Of a DNA stretch of 64,000 nt, positions 44,421 through 56,946 are shown piece after piece. The stretch lies in NCBI RefSeq assembly GCF_000346465.2, contig NC_034014.1, positions 7,902,890 through 7,966,889 on the forward strand. The letters are read 5' to 3'. A program made the position numbers and the translations under genes. This DNA is from Prunus persica. Lineage: Eukaryota > Streptophyta > Magnoliopsida > Rosales > Rosaceae. Numbering within the stretch: position 1 is the stretch's first letter; each line of letters starts with the position of its first letter. The notes under the pieces were generated by a model. It was not told the DNA's origin. It did not search any database and worked only from the letters and a program-made list of their open reading frames with translations.

Positions 44421-46635
44421 TAAAATGGGTGAGAAAATAGGATTTGGAATTAAAACACTAGCATTCTTTTTCTTTTCAGTTCTTAGTTATTATTGCATAC
44501 TTGACCAATTAAATATCATGCCAATGTAGTTGGAGAATGAAATTCATATCATAATGGGCGAAATGATTAAGCTTTGTTTGAAGTTCAAATATGAGTGTCA
44601 TTAATGTGGTGGTAATCTTAGGTCTAATTATGTGGTCATGGCCATTTTGAAATTGTGAATAGATCAAAGTGCAAAGTGTTTTTCATCTTCTTTTCTCGTG
44701 ACCAGAAAAAAAAAATTCAAAAGAATTATGAGAGTAAATTAGGATGACAAATTTGTTGGAGTCCATGAGTTTATACATCTAAATCAAGTTAAGAGAATTA
44801 TTGATTTTCCTAACCATTCCAGCATAGAATGAAAATAGGAATTCCACAAGGCTAGTGATTTCAACAGGCATTTTTTGAGCCTTTTACACTAATTACGTAA
44901 GTACATAAGTATTTTAAAATATTCAGTTTGGAGTACAAATGAGTAAAAAATAATCGCCTATATCGTTATTTTTCCACAAAGTTATTTGTGGGAACAAACA
45001 TGTGGATCCATATGAGCCAGTGAAGCCCTCTCAAGTCACAACTCAACATTCATGGCACTCATTAAAATGCTCTAGCAGCACATTCATGACAAACTGCTTG
45101 ATAAAATGTCTCAAAGAGGGGAAATATAAGAACAAACAAAAAATGATTTGAAAGGTTCATCTTGCCTCTAGGAAGAAAATTGAACGTACTAACAATAATT
45201 GAACTCAAGAGCCAAAAGAATAAAAGAAAAAAAAAATTCCCAGATATTCCTTGGTTGTCCCAAGCATCTCAAAAATCGTCACCTTCATTGTCTGCCCTGA
45301 TATAAACGGCAACAGTCCATTATTGGAGTGAGAGTGCTAATAGTACATTGGTATTAGGAGAGCTACACCAGAAAATGCCATTATATTGTGAATCAAAGTC
45401 AGAATAAAGACAGAGAGATTGTGGTTTTTATTAGGCTATCCCAATTTATGTGATGTTAATTGTCTCCCGTGAGTAGTAAGTAATACGCGCAATGTAGGTT
45501 GTGGTTAGAAAGTCTCTTGGGAACCTTTGAAAACTTGAACATTTCCCCAATCTAGTATTGGCCAACAAAGAAAAAAAAGAGTATAAATTGTCCCTTTTTT
45601 TAGATACATCGAGTACCTAATCTAAGGGGGACGGCGAAAGGCTCACACGCACTAGAATTCGAACTGGTGTTATAGGGTTTGCAACTAAAGACCCTAACCA
45701 CTGAGGTAAACATCTACGAGCAAATATAAGTTGTCCTTGGTTAATCAATAATTGACGTGAAATATTTTAATTGGATTCCTTTTCTATCATAAAAAATTAA
45801 TTAATATCACCGTTGTATAGGTTACAGTCCACTCATACTATATCTTAAAATATAAACTCGTCTTCCATTTATATGATAATTCGTGATGTTACGGTCGCAC
45901 TCAAATATCTTTTCTTTGGTCTAACATTAGTGAATTGTTCCCGGAAATTAGACCCACAAAGCATGGTGACCCATTCAATTATTTTCCCTAGAAAAAAGCA
46001 TAGGCTAATTAAGGAACATGGACCACCAAAGGCAAAGCCACATGGTAAGGTACTTGCGGCGGCAGGACCTATGTGCCCCATAATACAAAGTGGGAAGGAA
46101 GGAGCTCTTATTTTGTGTTTGAATCCAATCATATGTTTTAGGGCCAGTACTTCAATATATAGGTCATATGTGGAACAGCGACGGAGACCATTCATATATT
46201 GTTTAATTGGGAAGCAGGAAAAACAAAGGCCCATTTGCCCTGTTTATATGGGATTATATTCCTTTGTCACATGAGTATTTAACAATTAAATCCTAAAATA
46301 TAGGTCCCATTTTATAAATATACACTGCTTCATTCCATCTCTAGACGAAGTTATTCATACTTTCTTCGATTCATAGTTTGATAAATATGTAAAAATAATT
46401 TATCAAGATTAAAAAGAAAAAGAAATCTCTATACATATATCAAATAATAATTGACAAGAAAATAGAAATTGTTAATTTCAGAAGGAGGTAAGTATTTTCG
46501 TTTATAAATTAGGGTTATGTGGGGCTGAGCCAGACACTGGGGCTCATTGGCCCTATCACTTATATATACCATGTGTGAGCTGTAGAAGCACATGCTTTGC
46601 CTATGTATAAATTTTGTGGGGGTTTGTTTGTGTGC

Positions 46636-46637
<2 letters not shown>

Positions 46638-46674
<37 letters not shown>
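46638..46674. repeat. (GA)n microsatellite
   Basis: An uninterrupted GA run of about 37 bases. Confidence 0.95.
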
Positions 46675-46675
<1 letters not shown>

Positions 46676-48301
46676 ACATTGTGTTGAGATGGGAGCTAGG
46701 GCATGGTGCCTCTTCATGGAAAATAGTGTGTACTGTTGTTGAGTTAAGAGAGTGGTGTCCAAGAAGGTGTTTCCATGGTTTAGTGTAGCAATTTTGGGAA
46801 GATGAGGAGGACCACATGCCTAGAGTATACAAGAGACTCCAGTACACCAGTACATGTTGTCATGCAATGTGGTCTATCTTGTGGTTTTAGGGTTTGTATT
46901 GGATGGCGGACTGAATTTAATTTTTGTGGGGGCGCATTTAAGCAACAATAATTGACGAGACCACATTTATCCTTTATTTTATTTTATTGAAGGATATAAT
47001 CTAAACACATATATATATTAATAATGAGACATACTCACAAAGAAAATGTATAAAAACAAGAAAAATTATTAATATACTAAAAAGATTATGTTTTAAAAAA
47101 AAACCTTCATGTGCTACTAAGTGTGTTTTTTGGCTGATTCTTTGTTTCTATTAACTAGGCAAAAGAATTACTTTTAGTACCTATCATTTGCCACTTTTAT
47201 TATTTTTGTCTCTATAATTTTAATTTGGCTAATTTTTTTTCTGTAATTTTCAGTTCTGAACAATTCAAAGACACCCGTCAATTTCTTTCAAATTTCTCTT
47301 AAACTTTCGTTATTAATTGTTGGTTTGGTTTGGTTTTTTTCTTCCCAATTGAACTCGTAATCACTTTTGACAGCATTCTGATCGAAAGAAACTCGTAAAA
47401 ATCAACTAGGTCGGACCTGAATTCAACTGGGCCTAACCAAAATAAAAACTTGGAATACGTGGCTGAAAAAATAAAATAAATTAGAAGACCAAGAAAACAT
47501 AAGAAAGAAAGCTATTCGTTCAGGCTTTGGTAGATTGAGGGATATCTTGGCCTGGTTGTTCGGTTTATTGGGCCTTTAGCCCACAGAGTACCAAAAACAA
47601 AAAGAGTTATTCTACAACACCCAATAATTATATTCGGACACCCAATCCCATAGATAACCTGATACAACTCAAGTGGTGGTACCCAACTTGAAATATAGGT
47701 TGAATCGTGCTATGCTCAGGTTCGCCTCTCACGTTTTGCACGAGAGATGAGGATTTGGAAGTGGATGAATAATGGCACTGGTAATGTGCTCATTTCCTTA
47801 CACCTGAATTTAATCTTCTTATTTGTACATTAGAGTAATTTAAAATATCGCTTTTCATCCCACTGACAAAAGTAAGCTAATGAAGCTGTGGAAGACACAA
47901 CATGATTAGAACAGAATTTTGAATGTATTATATTCAAAATCGCGCTCATATTTATGTGAGTTAAATATACGACTTATATTTAAAATTTTATTTGTAAATA
48001 TAAAAATATTTAAATGTGAGAGACTTCTATCTCAATTTTTACTTACAAATATGGAAATCTGAGAAATAGAGAATCTTCTATCAGTGAGTTAATAAGGGAA
48101 CTGCACCTACACCTTTAGCCGGTGAAGGATAAAAACCCGTGACAAATTATTCGTAAGATATGTTATAAAAATACACACTCTTCCTGATATGATTCATTTT
48201 TTCATGGTTTTCTCTTCTTTTGTCTGTCACGAGAATTGGCTATGATTTGATGGTCTTGTGACCTATGTATGAAAACACGGCCAAAAGAAACAACATCAAA
48301 T

Positions 48302-49178
48302 CAGGGCCGTTCTTGAGATTTTGAGGGTTGCGAAATTTAAATTGGGGCATCGCATAATCTAATACGAAAATACTATAAAAATTTGCCATAACTTAATGTC
48401 ATAAAAAAAAATTTATAACTAAAATTCACCATCAATAAATATGCAATGAAAATCAGAAATCAAATTCATAAAAATTTAAATATTTTCATCAATTGTAGCA
48501 TGTGATTCTCTAACAATGAATCTATCAAGAGCTCCTCTTTGAGATTGAGTCAATTCCTTGATTTTTCTTTTTCTAAGCCGTTTTGTATATCCAGAAACGT
48601 ATTTTCTAGTAGGTGGCATGTTTAGATTACAAAGAAAAATTCTAAAACCCTATAACCTGAAAGAAAACCCCAACAAGAAATAGATAAATATTTCTACAAA
48701 CTATATTCTCATACAACCAATCATCAACATGATAATAATTTAATAAAATAAGTCATGTAATATATAGAATAGATTGAAATTTAGATACATACCTAAATTT
48801 GAATTGAGATTTGAATATGACTATTCGATTTTGAGTGGTCTATGAATTCAGGAATTAGGGTTTTCTCTTTTTAGTGTTCAAATTCCTAAAATTGAAAGAA
48901 TAACAAAAATTGTCAAAGGATTGAAAAAAGAACCAAAGAGAAATTGATGAACAATGATTATTAAGGAGCATCGAACTTGGGCCCTTTTGCCAAAGAGAGA
49001 TGCGCTCCATTCAACTCCCCTGAGCACGCTGTTGTGCAAATATCCAGACGCTATACTATATATACCATTTATATAATATTAATATATATATAATATAAAT
49101 ATTTTTTTTTTCGGGGGCCCTTAAGAATCGGGGGCCCTGTGCGGTGGCGCCACTTGCACCACCCTAGGGCCGCCCCTG
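48302..49178 (-). mobile_element. hAT-family element, 877 bp, perfect 8-bp TSD
   Basis: The ends CAGGGCCG (left) and CGCCCCTG (right) are hAT-type imperfect TIRs of the CAGGGGCGG class. CATCAAAT occurs exactly at both flanks (48294-48301 and 49179-49186). Near the right end GGGGGCCC occurs twice. A short transposase exon is kept on the minus strand (48481-48619), but the catalytic region is deleted, so the element is non-autonomous. Confidence 0.9.
48481..48619 (-). pseudogene. N-terminal exon of a zinc-finger-MYM-type hAT transposase
   Basis: Minus-strand translation from the ATG at 48617-48619 gives MPPTRKYVSGYTKRLRKRKI, then ELTQSQRGALDRFIV. This basic leader followed by a Q-S-Q-R-G-(A/S)-L-D-(R/K)-F motif is typical of the start of plant TTF/ZF-MYM hAT transposases. 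No zinc-finger, hAT catalytic or dimerisation region follows inside the element. Confidence 0.65.
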
Positions 49179-51142
49179 CATCAAATCCTAGAAACGGTAG
49201 AGTTGAGAAAATTCTCAAAGTTTTATTGATAAATAAATGATAATGATTATGACATTCAAGTTGTTTATATATAGTGCGTGTTTAGTGTTTTGAAGTCATT
49301 TTAACATGTATTTTATTTTATTTTGAAGTCATTTGGTTATTCCCTTTTGAAATAACATATTATGGAACCGGACACCTCCCAACTTCAAAAAATTCAAATA
49401 TATTTTTCTTAGATGGACCATGGTTGCATGAACTAATGCGCAAGGTGTCCTACCAATGGACCATGGTTGTGAACGGCATATGAACCCTCATCAATATCAT
49501 AAAAACTTTTTGAGCATGTGTCCAGGCCTTGTGATGTAATGCCAATTATCCTCAAAATCCCTCGAGTGGAGATATTTTTTCCAAGTCAACTAGACAATGG
49601 CATGAATTGGTGGATTAATTAAAGTGTCCTCATCAATCTCAGCCCGAGAGAAAATTGATGCAGCACTTGTATTGAAAACATCTATTTTGGAGTCTATAGT
49701 TTAAGGTTTTTCAGTGAAAAAATAATAATTATATGGACACGTAAAACCGCGTATAGTTTTCATCAATAAGCACAACATCAACATAGAAAATATAAGTAAA
49801 AGATTCAAATCTAAAGAGACAGAGTGGTAAAATGGTACACACTATAAACTTAACACTTTCAAGTTCCTCAAGCTTTGGTTGGAAACTTGATCACTTTGGG
49901 CACTCATTATTTGCAGAAGATTCCTATACCCAGAAATGAAAGACTTTTATGGTGGTGGGAAAAGGCATATGCAGGAAATGTGGCTCTTAGGGTCACATTA
50001 ACCAACCACTAATCGGTGGGTATTTTGCCTTTTTTCAACATGGATATGAAGATAAAGCTACAAATATATCAATTTTGTCATAATTGGATTGCTTACTATA
50101 ATATCCTTTGGCCCCCAAACCGCCCTCCATGACGCCATCCTTAACCTTTGCTTATGTTAACTATCAGTGAAAATTGGCTGGTAGTCTATTTGTTTTATTT
50201 TTTATTTTTTTTGGGTAGCAAAGTTGTCTGTGTTGTTTACAATATCACCATCACACGTCACTGATGATGTTCTTCAATATGACAAGATTGGGGCATCATG
50301 CATGCTATAAGATTTTTTGTTGCTTGTGCCTATATGGGATCAGTTGGTCAGAGACAGAAGTATAAGAAAGAAAAGAACTTGATTTAAGGTGTGAGAATTT
50401 TGTGACAAAACTTACGTTCATAGAATTGGATATGATATGAAGGCCTTGACTTACATGTTAGTAGTTTCAGGTTTGAATATAGTTTGTGTGTGTGAGAAAT
50501 TTTCCTCCTCCTGTCGTTTCTACTATCACTTGTGGTTAAAAAAAAAAAAAAAGGATATGAGGAGGCACTTTACCCAGAAGCAAGAAAAGAAAGGGTGGCA
50601 TGTATGCATGATTTAAAAGTGACAATTTTGTAAGAAAGCTTCTATTGACGATTCGAATATGAAAAGTGCGCTCGCATGGGAGTCCAAGTGAAGATTTATG
50701 ATCCGTGATTGCGGAAAGGGCTGCAAAAGTGGGTCCTACTCACTTTTTTAGAGAAGAAAAAGTAAATTTAAATTTTAACAACAAAAAAATTTTACATTTT
50801 GGAAAATGCCAAATTATTTATTAAAAAAAAAAAGAAAAATTTCTCAGCTTTCAAACTAAAAACATATAAATGTAAAAGATTCTTTAAAAAATTCAAAAAT
50901 AAATAAAGACAATTTTGTCAATTTTAACTTCTTTTAAAAAATTTCTCCCACCTTTAACCTTTTCCAAACTCTCCAAAGAAAAAAAAAATCAAGTATCTGG
51001 TTTTTTAGACTACAAGTCAATGCAGCAGTCAACCCAAATACTTAAGGCCAACTAGTTCACACTAATCAAGGCATTTAAAGTTGTTTAAAAGAAGACACTT
51101 TCATTTAACTCACCCACTTGATCCATCACTCATCACTGGGCT
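49179..51142. other. intergenic sequence upstream of the transporter
   Basis: AT-rich with no gene-like frame. Repeat R1 copy 3 lies at 50763-50975. An A-run is at 50539-50552. Nothing else is identified. Confidence 0.5.
50763..50975 (+). repeat. dispersed repeat R1, copy 3 (more diverged)
   Basis: Same orientation as copy 1, with landmarks TTTTGGAAAATGCCAAAT, AATTCAAAAATAAATAAAGA, TTTTAACTTCTTTTAAAAAA and CCTTTTCCAAACTCTCC in order. It ends about 370 bp upstream of the transporter start codon, so it may lie within its promoter region. Confidence 0.6.
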
Positions 51143-51150
51143 TATTTATA
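51143..51150 (+). promoter_or_regulatory. TATA box candidate for the transporter gene
   Basis: TATTTATA about 200 bp before the start codon, followed by a C-rich leader. Plausible core promoter; not verified. Confidence 0.4.
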
Positions 51151-51343
51151 TGCCATCCCTTTGGCCTTTAGCGGCACTTGTATTTTTCTCCTACTCATTA
51201 AATCCAACATGAATCTCTTCCAAAATCTGAATCAAAACCAATCCAAACCCATCCTCAAATTTTCTTCTCTCAGATCTCTAGCCACTCTCACTTAATTCTC
51301 TTTGAACTCAAGCCTGATCAAAGAAAGAGCACCACAACCAGCC

Positions 51344-53077
51344 ATGGCCAAAATGAGCAGTTCCAAAGCCAGTAATGGCAGCAGAAAAAACAGTGAACTG
51401 CTTCCTTTTGCAGTCCATGTGGTTCAAGGCAGATGGTTCTCTGTGTTTGCCTCCTTTCTTATCATGGCTGGAGCTGGTGCTACTTACCTCTTTGGTGTCT
51501 ACTCCAAGCAGATCAAGTCCTCTCTTGGCTATGACCAAACAACCCTCAACTTGCTAGGGTTCTTCAAAGACCTTGGTGCAAATGTTGGTGTCCTCTCAGG
51601 CCTTATTGGTGAAGTCACCCCAACCTGGTTTGTGCTCCTAATTGGCTCAGCCATGAATTTTGCAGGCTACTTCATGATTTGGCTGGCTGTGACTGCCAAA
51701 ATTCCCAAGCCAAAAGTTTGGCACATGTGCCTTTACATTTGCATTGGGGCCAACTCTCAAAACTTTGCAAACACAGGAGCCCTTGTCACTTGTGTCAAGA
51801 ATTTCCCAGCTAGCAGAGGTGTTATGCTTGGTCTGTTAAAGGGTTTTACTGGGCTTAGTGGAGCCATATTTACTCAAATTTACTTGGCTGTCTATGGAAA
51901 CAATTCAAAATCCATGATTCTTCTCATTGCTTGGCTTCCTGCTGCTCTATCAGTAGTTTTTGTTTACACCATTAGACCCATGAAGCTTGTTAGGCAACCC
52001 AATGAGCTCAGAGTCTTTTACCATTTCCTCTATGTCTCAATTGCCCTTGCACTTTTCCTCATGGCTATGATTATAGTTCAAAAGCAAGTTTCTTTCTCCC
52101 AAGCTGCCTATGCTGGAAGTGTCACTGTCGTTTGTGTGTTCCTCTTTGTCCCTCTTGGCATTGCCATTAGAGAGGAGCTGCTCCTCTGGAACCTCAAGAA
52201 ACAACCTGGTGATCCTCCAACTGAGTTGACCATTGAGAAAGCACCACAAACAATTGAAGCGAAAGAAGATGCATTGCCATTAAATTCCTCAAAAGAGCAA
52301 AAACAGGACACAAAGATATCTTGTTTTGCTGACATATTCAACAAGCCAGAAAGAGGAGAAGACTACACCATTTTACAAGCATTACTAAGTGTCGACATGC
52401 TCATTTTGTTCATTGCGACGCTATGCGGACTCGGGTCAAGTTTGACAGCAGTAGACAATTTGGGGCAAATTGGTGAGTCTCTGGGATATCCAACCAAAAC
52501 AATAAGCTCTTTTGTGTCATTAGTTAGTATATGGAACTACTTTGGGAGAGTCTTTTCTGGGTTTGTCTCTGAAAGCCTATTGGTAAAGTGGAAAGTCCCC
52601 AGACCCCTCATGATGACCTTTGTTCTTCTTCTATCATGTGCTGGCCATCTCCTCATTGCCTTTCCAGCCCCTGGTTCAGTTTATGTGGCATCCGTGATCA
52701 TTGGGTTTTCTTTCGGTGCCCAACTTCCGTTGCTTTTCGCCATCATTTCCGAACTCTTTGGCCTCAAGTACTACTCTACATTGTTCAATTGTGGACAACT
52801 AGCAAGTCCCCTTGGCTCCTATATACTGAATGTGAAGGTCACTGGAATGCTCTATGACAGAGAGGCATTGAAAGAGCTAGCAAAGAAAGGGATGGCTAGG
52901 TCTTCGGTGAAGGAGCTAATTTGCCTTGGGAGCCAATGCTATAGGTTGGCTTTCACAATTTTAGCTTCAATCACATTCTTTGGTGCTCTTGTTTCACTGG
53001 TTTTGGTGATCAGGACCCGAGAGTTCTACAAAGGTGATATATACAAGAAGTTCACAGAAGAAGCAGAAGATGCATAG
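51344..53077 (+). CDS. nodulin-like major facilitator transporter, 577 aa
   Basis: An intronless frame starting MAKMSSSKASNGS. The in-frame extension upstream lacks an ATG. A Nodulin-like domain opens with VVQGRWFSVFASFLIMAGAG and ATYLFGVYSKQIKSSLGYDQ (residues about 26-66). GANSQNFANTGALVTCVKNFP and SRGVMLGLLKGFTGLSGAIF are typical signatures. About 12 hydrophobic segments are split by a polar central loop (about 285-345) rich in Glu and Lys. The C-terminal half has NLGQIGESLGYP and SIWNYFGRVFSGFVSE, MFS-type motifs. The length agrees with the family (about 550-600). Substrate is unknown; relatives are described as membrane transporters of the NFD4/nodulin-like group. A Ty1-copia element sits 139 bp after the stop, likely within or just beyond the 3' UTR. 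Confidence 0.92.
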   Translation: MAKMSSSKASNGSRKNSELLPFAVHVVQGRWFSVFASFLIMAGAGATYLFGVYSKQIKSSLGYDQTTLNLLGFFKDLGANVGVLSGLIGEVTPTWFVLLIGSAMNFAGYFMIWLAVTAKIPKPKVWHMCLYICIGANSQNFANTGALVTCVKNFPASRGVMLGLLKGFTGLSGAIFTQIYLAVYGNNSKSMILLIAWLPAALSVVFVYTIRPMKLVRQPNELRVFYHFLYVSIALALFLMAMIIVQKQVSFSQAAYAGSVTVVCVFLFVPLGIAIREELLLWNLKKQPGDPPTELTIEKAPQTIEAKEDALPLNSSKEQKQDTKISCFADIFNKPERGEDYTILQALLSVDMLILFIATLCGLGSSLTAVDNLGQIGESLGYPTKTISSFVSLVSIWNYFGRVFSGFVSESLLVKWKVPRPLMMTFVLLLSCAGHLLIAFPAPGSVYVASVIIGFSFGAQLPLLFAIISELFGLKYYSTLFNCGQLASPLGSYILNVKVTGMLYDREALKELAKKGMARSSVKELICLGSQCYRLAFTILASITFFGALVSLVLVIRTREFYKGDIYKKFTEEAEDA

Positions 53078-53216
53078 ATTTAATTTAATTTAATTTTATG
53101 GAAAGACTATATATCAAATGTAAGTTTAATCTATTATGAACTCAGAATTGTGGGATCAGAGATTCTTCTCTCAGTTAGTTCACAAATGAACTGCAGTAAA
53201 AACTTCTGGAACCTTT

Positions 53217-53530
53217 TGTTAGTGTTTGAATCCTTAGCTGGGTTTCTATGGAAGATTAGAGTAGAGAGGAAAAAACAGAGAGAATAGAGGAAGATTCAAG
53301 CTATATGTATAATGCTCTACTACTCTCAAAGTCTGAGAGTGAGTGTATATTCAGTATCAAAATTCACGCACAAAGGCATGAGTACATAACCGTTAGCTTT
53401 AGCTGTACACACACAATCAACAATACAATCTCAGCCTTACACTTGTCATAATCTAGACTAAGTGAATACACAATTTAAAACAAGGCTTATTTACTCTAAC
53501 TTTACTTAGCTCACAGCTTATACACTAATA
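53217..53530 (-). repeat. 3' LTR of the Ty1-copia element
   Basis: Direct repeat partner of 57843-58156. The final codons of the polyprotein (GSISV and stop) run through the polypurine tract into the first bases of this LTR. Confidence 0.95.
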
Positions 53531-54600
53531 CTCCCCTTTAAGCTTTGAGCTGATACAACTCCAAGCTTATCTCTGAGATAGTTGAATCTATCTTTTGGTA
53601 AGGCCTTTGTAAAAATGTCTGCTACTTGTTCTTTGGTTGGGCAGTATACCAAATCAACAATTCCTTGCTGCAAGGCATCCTTTATGAAGTGATATCTTCT
53701 GTCAATGTGTTTAGTCCTTTGGTGAAACACTGGATTTTTAGATATTGAGATTGCAGATGTATTGTCACACTGCAAAGGAGTTGCTTCAGCTTGTAACTCT
53801 CCAAAATCTTCAAGAACAAACCTGAGCCATATTGCTTGAGTTGTTGCTTCAGCAACACTTATATACTCAGCCTCTGCAGTGGAAAGTGCAACACAATTCT
53901 GTTTCACATAAGCCCATGAGAACACTCCACTACCAAAGGAAAACGCATAGCCTGAGGTACTCTTGCTGTCATCTACTGATCCCCCCCAGTCACTATCACA
54001 AAAGCCAACTAAAACTGCCTTCTTGCCTTTCATATAATGCAAACCATAGTCCAATGTTCCTTTGACATATCTGAGCACTCTCTTAGCTACCCCATAGTGC
54101 TTGTTAGAAGGTCCATGCATATATCTAGCTAATAGGCTAGCTGCATACATCACATCTGGCCTTGTAGCAGTAAGATACAATAAGCTGCCTACAAGTTTTC
54201 TGTACTTCTCTTCATCTGCAGCACCACTTCCATCTTCTTTACTTAACTTTTCAGTAGCCACAAGAGGAATAGAAACAGATTTGCATTCTTTCAATCCAAA
54301 CTTATCCAACAAAGCAGAAGCATACTTCTTTTGATGAATGAAAATGCTAGATTTTGTTTGAATCACCCCCATTCCTAGAAAATGATGAAGAAGACCCAAG
54401 TCTGACATCTCATACTTCTCCTTCATATCTTCTTTGAACTCATCTAGCATCTCTTGATTGTTTCCAGTATACACAATGTCATCCACATAGATGGAGACAA
54501 TTAGTATATCATGTTCTCTCCTTGTTTTAGTGTAGAGAGTTGCTTCACTTAAGCTTTTCTCAAACCCACACTTAGCAAAATAGCTATCAATCTCTCCATA
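53518..54600 (-). pseudogene. copia RT C-terminal part and RNase H
   Basis: After the TAG the same frame continues with YGEIDSYFAKCGFEKS, the RT active site YVDDIVYTG (about 54475-54492), HHFLGMGV and TRPDVMYAASLLARYM. RNase H follows with FCDSDWGGSVDDSKSTSGYA, ALSTAEAEYISV and QCDNTSAI, and the final FTKALPKDRFNYLRDKLGV. The terminal stop at 53518-53520 lies inside the LTR. Catalytic residues appear intact. Confidence 0.93.
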
Positions 54601-56832
54601 CTAGGCCCTAGGTGCCTGTTTCAAGCCATAAAGCGCCTTGTATAGTTTGTAAACCTTATCTTCCTTGACATTAATCACAAACCCTTCAGGTTGATCAACA
54701 TACACTTCTTCCTGCAATATTCCATTTAAGAAAGCAGACTTAACATCTAATTGAAATAGCTTCCAACTTCTTTGTGCAGCAAGAGCAATCAGTGTTCTGA
54801 TTGTATCCAGTCTAGCAACTGGAGCAAATGTTTCATTATAATCAATGCCTGGTTTCTGCACATACCCTTTAGCAACCAGCCTTGCCTTGTTCTTCTGTAC
54901 AGAGCCATCTAAGTTCAACTTAGTTTTGAACACCCATTTCACACCAATAACCTGCTTATCACTTGGTCTGTCTACAAGCTCCCAAGTCTTATTTTTTTCA
55001 ATCATGGACAGCTCTTCTTCCATTGCTTTTATCCAAGCCTTATCCTGTGCAGCCTCTTCATATTTTTCAGGTTCCACAATGCAGAGATTGCATTGTGCTA
55101 GAATGTCATTTATGTTTCTCCACTTTAATGGAGTATGATCATAGGGCTGAGAGATATCAACATGCTCATGAATGGCATTCTCTTGTTCTTCAGCTTGAGA
55201 GAAAATGCAAGGACTAGAAGGACTTCTCTCGACTTCAGTCAACTCATGTGGAATCACTTCAATTCCATTTTCAGGTTGCTTTGGAACATAGGTCATAGCA
55301 ACAGAATTTTCTGAAGTTTCCTTCCAGTTCCAGGACTTGGTTTCATCAAAAACTACATCCCTTGACAGAATCAGCTTCTTAGTGCTTGGATCAAATACTC
55401 TGTACCCTTTCTCACAGGTTGCATAACCCACAAACACACCTTGGACAGACTTTGCATCAAGCTTTTGTCTTCTTTCAGCTGGTACATGCACATAACAGAG
55501 TGATCCAAACACCTTTAAGTGACCAATTCCTGGTTTTCTCCCACTATAAGCTTCAAAAGGAGTCATGTTATCAAGGGCTTTTGTAGGTGATCTGTTTAGA
55601 ATATAGACAGCTGTATGTACAGCTTCTGCCCAGAGAAAGTATGACATGCCTTTATCATGAAGCATTGCCTTAGCCATCTCTACAACTGTTCTATTCTTTC
55701 TCTCCACTACTCCATTTTGCTGTGGAGTATAAGCAATGGATAACTGTCTTTGTATGCCTTCAGATTCCAACAACTTGCTGAATTCAGTTGAGAGAAATTC
55801 TCCCCCTCTGTCACTCCTTAGGCATTTCACTTTGAATCCACATTGTAACTCCACCATTGCCTTGAACTTTCTGAAACAGATTAGTGCCTCAGACTTGTGT
55901 CTTAGGAAATAAACCCATGACATTCTTGTGTGATCATCAATAAGCAACATGAAATATTTATTCCCAGCAATTGATTCATTTTGCATGGGACCACACAAAT
56001 CTGTGTGTATCAATTCTAGGGGATTCTTAGCTCTCCAAGCTTGTCCTTTTGGAAACCAATCTCTGTGTTGTTTTCCCATTTGACATCCTGCACATACACC
56101 ATTTACATCTTCAAGATGTGGAAGACCATGCACCATTTCCTTTTCTCTAAGCTGCTTGAGGCTTCTAAGATTTAGGTGTCCTAGTCTCTTGTGCCAAATC
56201 CAGGTACATTCAATCACACTAGCCTTCAATGCAATTTGATCAGCTTGCATTAGAGACAGAGGGTAGCATCTGTTACTTTTCATCTTAACCTTGATAACTA
56301 GACAATCAAGTGAAGGACCATCAAAGATACAACACTCTCTTCCACCAAATAGCAAATAATATCCATGTTCATCCATCTGTCCCACACTCAACAAATTTTC
56401 CTTCAAACCAGGTAGAAACATGACTTCCTTGATGCACTTTCTGCCAGAATTTGTATCAATCATAAGTGAACCTATTACAGCAACATCTACCAGATTTCCA
56501 GTGGGCATTTGTACTTTTCCAGTGACATTTGTCCTTACATCCACAAGAAGCTCAACATTTCCAGTCATGTGGTTGCTACAACCACTATCAATGTACCAAT
56601 TCCCACTCACTTTGACCTCAGTAATTGCACTGTTAGCATAGAACAGATTTCCTGTCACTTCTGCCTGATTAGCACAGTTTGCCTTCTGAACAACCTTGCC
56701 TGCTGTGCATTCTCTAGCCCAATGTCCAAACCTATCACAGTTGTGACATTTGGATTGCCCCTTGTATCGACATTCTCCAAAATGAAACTTAGAGCACACC
56801 CTGCATTCTGGCTTAACTGTATCTTGTTTCAT
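54601..56832 (-). pseudogene. copia pol segment: zinc knuckle, protease, integrase, start of RT
   Basis: In order: a CCHC zinc knuckle [14 protein letters not shown]; an aspartic protease site [13 protein letters not shown]; a GAG pre-integrase [15 protein letters not shown]; an integrase with [10 protein letters not shown] and [11 protein letters not shown], then LRSDRGGEF and [14 protein letters not shown]; and the RT start [20 protein letters not shown] to [14 protein letters not shown] at 54601-54603 stands where the family has Trp. No frameshift occurs over 743 codons, in agreement with recent insertion. Confidence 0.95.
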
Positions 56833-56946
56833 GAATCCTGCAGAGGTTGAATTCTGTGCAGGATTAGCAAATGACTTTTGCTGGGACTGAGGCTTTGAAT
56901 CCCACTTCTTGCCTTTTCCATTCCAGTTTTTCTTAGATCCACTTGA

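Larger units (their letters stand above)
42967..48301. other. long gene-poor intergenic region
   Basis: No protein-coding gene is supported in 5.3 kb. It holds two (AG)n microsatellites, a CACTA-like end at 44247, and an inverse tRNA-like stretch near 45655-45715 (ATTCGAACTGGTGTT). The segment at 48050-48260 resembles the sequence downstream of the transporter gene at 53140-58320. Overlapping plus/minus frames near 45870-46270 lack any domain. Confidence 0.5.

Noticed and set aside
45869..46274. Overlapping open frames of 121 and 133 codons on opposite strands
   Set aside because: Neither has a recognisable domain, splice signals or conserved composition; likely chance openness.
51302..51343. 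Upstream extension of the transporter frame
   Set aside because: It opens with a TTG, not an ATG; the first ATG at 51344 gives the usual family N-terminus.
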